Below are positions 6,627 through 9,879 of a DNA stretch of 9,879 nt, in pieces. Every line of letters begins with the position of its first letter. The stretch's first letter is position 1. The notes beneath the pieces are model-generated. The model searched no databases and was not told the DNA's origin. It saw only the letters and a program-made list of their open reading frames with translations. This DNA comes from Erysipelotrichaceae bacterium (GTDB taxonomy: Bacteria > Bacillota_I > Bacilli_A > Erysipelotrichales > Erysipelotrichaceae): the NCBI GenBank assembly GCA_003446295.1, contig DMBB01000239.1, forward strand, positions 1 through 9,879, in the 5' to 3' direction. Both the position numbers and the translations under genes were made by a program.

Positions 6627-6654
6627 CCGGTTTTCCGGCTGCTTTTTGTTTTAC
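6627..6654 (+). terminator. Short intrinsic-terminator-like hairpin with T-run
   Basis: CCGG (6627-6630), TTTT loop, CCGG (6635-6638), then CTGC and a T-rich tail (6643-6652, TTTTTGTTTT). The stem has only four G-C pairs, so strength is uncertain, but the T-run is clear. It separates the non-coding region from the promoter area of the second LysR gene. Confidence 0.4.
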
Positions 6655-6683
6655 AATTACAGTAACAGGATAAAAACTTTGTG

Positions 6684-6717
6684 TATTCAATTTGATTAAA
6701 CTGAGGATATTCAAATT
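6684..6717. promoter_or_regulatory. Direct repeat TATTCAAWTT upstream of the second LysR gene
   Basis: TATTCAATTT (6684-6693) and TATTCAAATT (6708-6717) are near-identical and 24 bases apart. The first copy continues into the palindrome TCAATTTGA (6687-6695). The pair lies 20-55 bases before ATG 6738, in the expected place for autoregulatory LysR sites. No confident -35/-10 pair could be set, although TTTACA at 6650-6655 could serve as a -35. Confidence 0.3.
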
Positions 6718-6737
6718 ATGTATAAACGGAGAACGTC

Positions 6738-7676
6738 ATGACTGAACAGGAATTACTGTACATTCTTGCAGTTGCTGAAGAGAAAAACATTACGCATGCT
6801 GCCCAACGGCTTAATATCAGCCAGCCTTCTTTGACACAATGTCTAAGGAAAATTGAAAAAGAACTGGATACAAAGCTGTTTACACGGAGAAAATACGGTC
6901 TGGATCTTACTGATACCGGGAAATTGTATGTTGAAATGGCTCGTGATGTCTTTGCCAGAATCGAAACGTTCCGGGAAGATCTCAGAAAAATGAAGAATCC
7001 TATGAACGGGCTTCTTACACTTGGAGCTTCCTGGTACAATACATTGATCTATTTTTCGACGTTTGCTCAGCGTTTCAGCAAACTTTATCCTGATGCTCAG
7101 ATCAGACTGGTGGAAAAACGAACAACGGAACTTTTGGATATGCTGAAGGGACATGAGATAGATATTATCATTGCGCATGAATATCCTTCGGAATATATAG
7201 GCGTAAAAGAAAACTATGCTAAGGATATATGCAGAGAACTTCTTCAAAATGAAAAATTCCGTCTGGTCGGGGACAAGAGTCTTCTTGAACAGGCAGGTGT
7301 CTCCTATGAAGAAACGGCTGATCTTCAAAAACTGCAGACAATTCCGTTCATCTTTTTCAATGATAATCAGCGCATACGCCGCATAACGGATCATGTTTTT
7401 TATGAAGCAGGTATTTCTCCGAAAGGTGTGCTTTGCACACAAAGCTTTCCTGGGGCATTGGATTTTGCTGCCAGGGCTATCGGACTTGTTATCCTTCCCG
7501 AGAACTATATAGGTCAGAACATTCACCGGTTTCCTGATCTTGTTTCACTCCCTTTAGATCCTTCCCTGCATGGCTATTGGTCAAACTGCATTTATTACAG
7601 AGAACAGGAATATCCTGATCTGCTCAGAGAAGAGGCGATCCGTATTCTGAAAGAAACTGCACACAACAAAAAATAA
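6738..7676 (+). CDS. LysR-family transcriptional regulator (second)
   Basis: The protein is 312 residues, with start ATG 6738 behind GGAG at 6728-6731 (six-base spacing). The winged helix-turn-helix is clear: LLYILAVAEEKNITHAAQRL, then NISQPSLTQCLRKIEKELD and LFTRRKYGLDLTDTG (residues 1-61). The rest is the usual linker helix and two-lobed effector-binding domain. The YfcC carrier gene starts 118 bases downstream on the same strand, so this protein probably controls the carrier-esterase pair. By eye the gene is richer in A and T, with more TTT, AAA and ATT codons, than the first LysR gene. It shares only the family fold with that regulator, so the two cassettes probably answer different signals. 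The effector is unknown. Confidence 0.93.
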   Translation: MTEQELLYILAVAEEKNITHAAQRLNISQPSLTQCLRKIEKELDTKLFTRRKYGLDLTDTGKLYVEMARDVFARIETFREDLRKMKNPMNGLLTLGASWYNTLIYFSTFAQRFSKLYPDAQIRLVEKRTTELLDMLKGHEIDIIIAHEYPSEYIGVKENYAKDICRELLQNEKFRLVGDKSLLEQAGVSYEETADLQKLQTIPFIFFNDNQRIRRITDHVFYEAGISPKGVLCTQSFPGALDFAARAIGLVILPENYIGQNIHRFPDLVSLPLDPSLHGYWSNCIYYREQEYPDLLREEAIRILKETAHNKK

Positions 7677-7734
7677 TTTTTTCCTATTTATAGCATTCAT
7701 TTCTTATATTTTCCTTCTTTTTCCGCTTCGACTA

Positions 7735-7752
7735 TTCTTTGCTTGTAAAGAA
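7735..7752. promoter_or_regulatory. TTCTTT-N6-AAAGAA dyad upstream of the carrier gene
   Basis: TTCTTT (7735-7740) and AAAGAA (7747-7752) are perfect 6-base reverse complements with a six-base spacer, centred about 50 bases before ATG 7795. They sit at the end of a pyrimidine-rich stretch (about 7677-7745). The length and spacing suit a LysR-type operator for the regulator just upstream. No clear promoter hexamers could be fixed beside it; a TTGCTT/TATAGG pair has a poor 15-base spacing. Confidence 0.35.
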
Positions 7753-7754
7753 GT

Positions 7755-7786
7755 CCGGTTATAGGGAGCCGGCAAAATCAAGGAGG
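7755..7786 (+). promoter_or_regulatory. Small leader hairpin and consensus ribosome binding site of the carrier gene
   Basis: CCGGTT (7755-7760) and AGCCGG (7767-7772) form a 6-bp RNA stem with one G-U pair and loop AUAGGG. Eight bases on is a full AAGGAGG (7780-7786), eight bases from ATG 7795. This is the strongest Shine-Dalgarno sequence in the window and fixes the start of the carrier gene. Confidence 0.5.
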
Positions 7787-7794
7787 AAAAAGAA

Positions 7795-9177
7795 ATGAAC
7801 GAAAACAAAAAGAAGTTCAAAGTCCCGCACTCACTAGCTATCATTTTGGTTGTAATGATAGCAGCCGCTGTTTTGACTTATCTGATTCCGGGAGGCGCGT
7901 TTGACAGAGTCAAAGACGCAGCCGGAAGAACTGTCGTAGTACCGGGAAGCTATCATCTGATTGAAAAGACACCGGTTAATCCTCTTAAAGTTCTGGATTA
8001 TGTTTTCCCTGGACTGCAGAGCGCAGGACAGATCATCTTCGCACTGATGTGTGCCGGAGGCGGACTTGGAATCATTCTTTCTACAAACATGTTCCAGGGT
8101 GCTGCCTGCACATTAAGCAAAAAAGCAAAAGGTAAAGAATGGCTGGTCGTTGCATTCCTTATGGTCGTATTCGCCCTGCTCTGTATTCCGATCAACCTTA
8201 ACTATTTCATTCCGTTCGCTCCGCTTGGTATTATTGTTGCAATGGCAATGGGTTATGACGCAATCGTTGGTATCTCAATTATTATGCTCGGTGGTGCTGT
8301 CGGATTCTCCTGCGGTGCAATGAACCTTTCAAACACTGGTACAGCACAGGCAATTGCTGAACTTCCGGTTTTCTCCGGTATGGCTTACCGTCTGATCTGC
8401 ATGATCCCTTTCCTGATCGTAACGATCCTCTTCGTAGTCCGTTATGGTGAAAAGGTCAAGAAAAATCCTGAACAGAGTCTTGTTTACGGAACACCACTTG
8501 ATTTCGGTACATTTGATCCTGATAACGTTCCGTCGTTCGAGAAAAAGCATATTCCTGTCGCAATTGTTGTTGCTGCTGGTATTATCTACATGGTTTATAC
8601 CGCTATCTTCTCTACACTGAGCTTCGCAATTTCATCTTCTATCTTTATGTACATGGGTGTTCTTTCCGGGCTTGTCTACCGGATGCCTATTGATGATATG
8701 TGCAAAAAGTTCTGCGATGGTGCTAAAGGTATGGCAACAACAGGTATCCTGCTCGGATTTGCCTACGCCATTTCCGGAATTCTCTCTGCCGGCGGCGTTA
8801 TGGATACAGTCGTCAATGCAATGGCTAATGCGCTTGGATTATTCCCGAAGTTCATTCAAGCTCCTGTAATGTTCTTCATGCACGTCATTATCAATTTCTT
8901 TGTCACATCCGGTTCCGGTCAGGCAGCTGTAACGATGCCGATCTTCATTCCGGTTGCAGACCTTGTAGGAATTTCCCGCCAGACAGCTGTTCTTGCCTTC
9001 AACTTTGGAGATGGATTCTGCAACTTCATTCTGCCGCATGCTGCAGCAACGATGGGCTTCGTCGGATGTGCCAACATTCCTTTCACAAAATGGTTCAAAT
9101 ATGCCATTAAACTGTTTGCTATCTGGTGTGTAGTCGGCAGCGTACTTCTGATCATCGCTACACAGATAGGTTACTGA
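7795..9177 (+). CDS. YfcC-family carrier (AbgT/DcuC-like, C4-dicarboxylate-type)
   Basis: The protein is 460 residues, normal for YfcC carriers, with about a dozen hydrophobic segments. Family features are the start FKVPHSLAIILVVMIAAAVL with LIPGGAFDR (about residues 8-38), a first half-repeat loop NLSNTGTAQA (177-186), and a second half-repeat SGSGQAAVTMPIFIPVADL (372-390) followed by GISRQTAVLAFNFGDGFCNF. The two Ser/Gly/Gln-rich loops probably form re-entrant hairpins at the substrate site. Named relatives are annotated as C4-dicarboxylate, arginine/ornithine or short peptide-type carriers, so the substrate is not settled. It sits between its likely LysR regulator and an esterase gene 56 bases downstream. 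That suggests uptake of an ester or release of its acid product. Confidence 0.92.
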   Translation: MNENKKKFKVPHSLAIILVVMIAAAVLTYLIPGGAFDRVKDAAGRTVVVPGSYHLIEKTPVNPLKVLDYVFPGLQSAGQIIFALMCAGGGLGIILSTNMFQGAACTLSKKAKGKEWLVVAFLMVVFALLCIPINLNYFIPFAPLGIIVAMAMGYDAIVGISIIMLGGAVGFSCGAMNLSNTGTAQAIAELPVFSGMAYRLICMIPFLIVTILFVVRYGEKVKKNPEQSLVYGTPLDFGTFDPDNVPSFEKKHIPVAIVVAAGIIYMVYTAIFSTLSFAISSSIFMYMGVLSGLVYRMPIDDMCKKFCDGAKGMATTGILLGFAYAISGILSAGGVMDTVVNAMANALGLFPKFIQAPVMFFMHVIINFFVTSGSGQAAVTMPIFIPVADLVGISRQTAVLAFNFGDGFCNFILPHAAATMGFVGCANIPFTKWFKYAIKLFAIWCVVGSVLLIIATQIGY

Positions 9178-9233
9178 TTCAAACATTCAGTTACCAACGA
9201 ACTGCTTATACTGCAGAGAACAGGAGAAATTTC

Positions 9234-9879
9234 ATGGAAATCAAAAAGATCGATCAGAGCTTTGTCGGCTCAAAAAGCATTTTCTACATCGAAGGTGAGA
9301 TCCACCGGGAAGCCGGAAAACAGCATATGTACAATCAGATGTATGTTGAAGCTTTCTTCCCGGTCACACAGACAAAACCGTGGCCGATTGTTATGTTCCA
9401 TGGAGCAGGACAGACAAATGTCAACTGGCTGATGACTCCGGACGGAAGAATGGGATGGGCAGACTGGTTTGTCTCCAAAGGATACGCAGTATATCTGTGC
9501 GAACAGCCTTCACGCGGACGTTCCGCATACCATCCTGATCAAAACGGACCCAGGATCTACCATTCGCTGGAATCCCTGCAGCGTTTCATGGGCAGCAGCG
9601 GCAGATGGCCGCAGTCAAAGCTCCATACCGAGTGGCCGGGAGAAGGAAGCCTGGCGTTTGATGACGAAACAGACCGTCAGTTCATTGCTTCTCAGGTGGA
9701 GTATCTTCCTTCCAACAAAGAGTCACAGCGTCTGATGCTGGCGGCAGGTACAAAACTCCTGCAGCAGATCGGCCCTGCGATCCTGCTCACTCATTCCCAG
9801 GCCGGGCCGTTCGGCTGGCTTCTGGCAGATGCCTGCCCGGAACTGGTTAAGGGAATCATGGCACTGGAGCCTTCCGGTC
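9234..9879 (+). CDS. Esterase-713-type alpha/beta hydrolase, 3' partial
   Basis: The frame is open from ATG 9234, behind AGGAG at 9222-9226, to the right edge, giving 215 residues. An oxyanion motif MFHGAGQT (54-61) is followed by a block TPDGRMGW (68-75) and EQPSRGRSAYHP (90-101). The nucleophile elbow THSQAG has Ser188, and ALEPSG follows with Glu212. These match, in order and spacing, the Alcaligenes esterase 713 family (structure 1QLW), whose triad uses Ser and, 24 residues on, a Glu rather than the usual Asp; here Ser188 to Glu212 is also 24. The catalytic His lies beyond the window. Relatives are about 300-330 residues, so roughly a third is missing. No clear signal peptide is visible. 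It probably shares a transcript with the YfcC carrier and acts on an ester linked to that carrier's substrate; the substrate is unknown. Confidence 0.88.
   Translation, partial: MEIKKIDQSFVGSKSIFYIEGEIHREAGKQHMYNQMYVEAFFPVTQTKPWPIVMFHGAGQTNVNWLMTPDGRMGWADWFVSKGYAVYLCEQPSRGRSAYHPDQNGPRIYHSLESLQRFMGSSGRWPQSKLHTEWPGEGSLAFDDETDRQFIASQVEYLPSNKESQRLMLAAGTKLLQQIGPAILLTHSQAGPFGWLLADACPELVKGIMALEPSG

Noticed and set aside
5874..6737. Insertion sequence or transposon remnant
   Set aside because: No transposase fragment, no matching terminal inverted repeats and no target duplication were visible at the boundaries.
6843..7526. Antisense open frame (227 codons) opposite the second LysR gene
   Set aside because: The + strand LysR reading is unmistakable. 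The antisense product has no recognisable domain.

Overview
The window looks like a chromosomal stretch of a low-to-mid G+C Bacillota, perhaps a gut or rumen Erysipelotrichia-type or clostridial bacterium. The evidence is strong AGGAGG-type ribosome binding sites, family types common in anaerobic Firmicutes (a YfcC-type carrier, LysR regulators, small alpha/beta hydrolases) and Ile-ATC/Leu-CTG rich codon use. The order-level guess is weak. Every gene I accept is on the + strand. No tRNA, rRNA, phage gene, transposase or CRISPR array is recognisable.

Layout. (1) 2-982: the 3' part of a YcaQ-like winged-helix (HTH_42) protein, cut by the left edge. (2) About 972-1583: a decayed hexapeptide-repeat acetyltransferase, with only about 84 family-like codons (1038-1289) left. 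(3) 1441-3154: two alpha/beta hydrolase genes, the first membrane-anchored and the second small and soluble, separated by a perfect 8-bp-arm hairpin. (4) 3252-5873: a LysR regulator, then an MFS transporter and a cupin enzyme. The transporter-cupin pair has a near-consensus sigma-A promoter and a 15-bp gap between genes. (5) 5874-6737: about 860 bp without a convincing gene. It holds a stop-rich block of shuffled short words (5915-6292), a hairpin-rich segment ending in a terminator-like inverted repeat (6293-6536), a possible ten-codon leader peptide, and a second terminator-like hairpin. (6) 6738-9879: a second LysR regulator, a YfcC-family carrier, and the 5' two thirds of an esterase of the Alcaligenes esterase-713 type. 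This last frame runs off the right edge.

How the genes may work together. Regions 4 and 6 have the same plan: LysR regulator, then membrane transporter, then a small-molecule enzyme, all co-oriented. A reasonable inference is two independently regulated uptake-and-processing cassettes. In the first, an MFS carrier serves a manganese-cupin that keeps the metal-ligand pattern of bacterial hydroxynitrile lyases. In the second, a YfcC carrier (AbgT/DcuC-like superfamily, organic acid or peptide-type substrates) serves an esterase. The substrates cannot be read from sequence.

The least explained part is 5874-6737. Its word-shuffled, stop-saturated block and the hairpin-rich segment after it match no element I know. 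They are the best candidates for something undescribed, though I cannot exclude a decayed repeat or remnant DNA.
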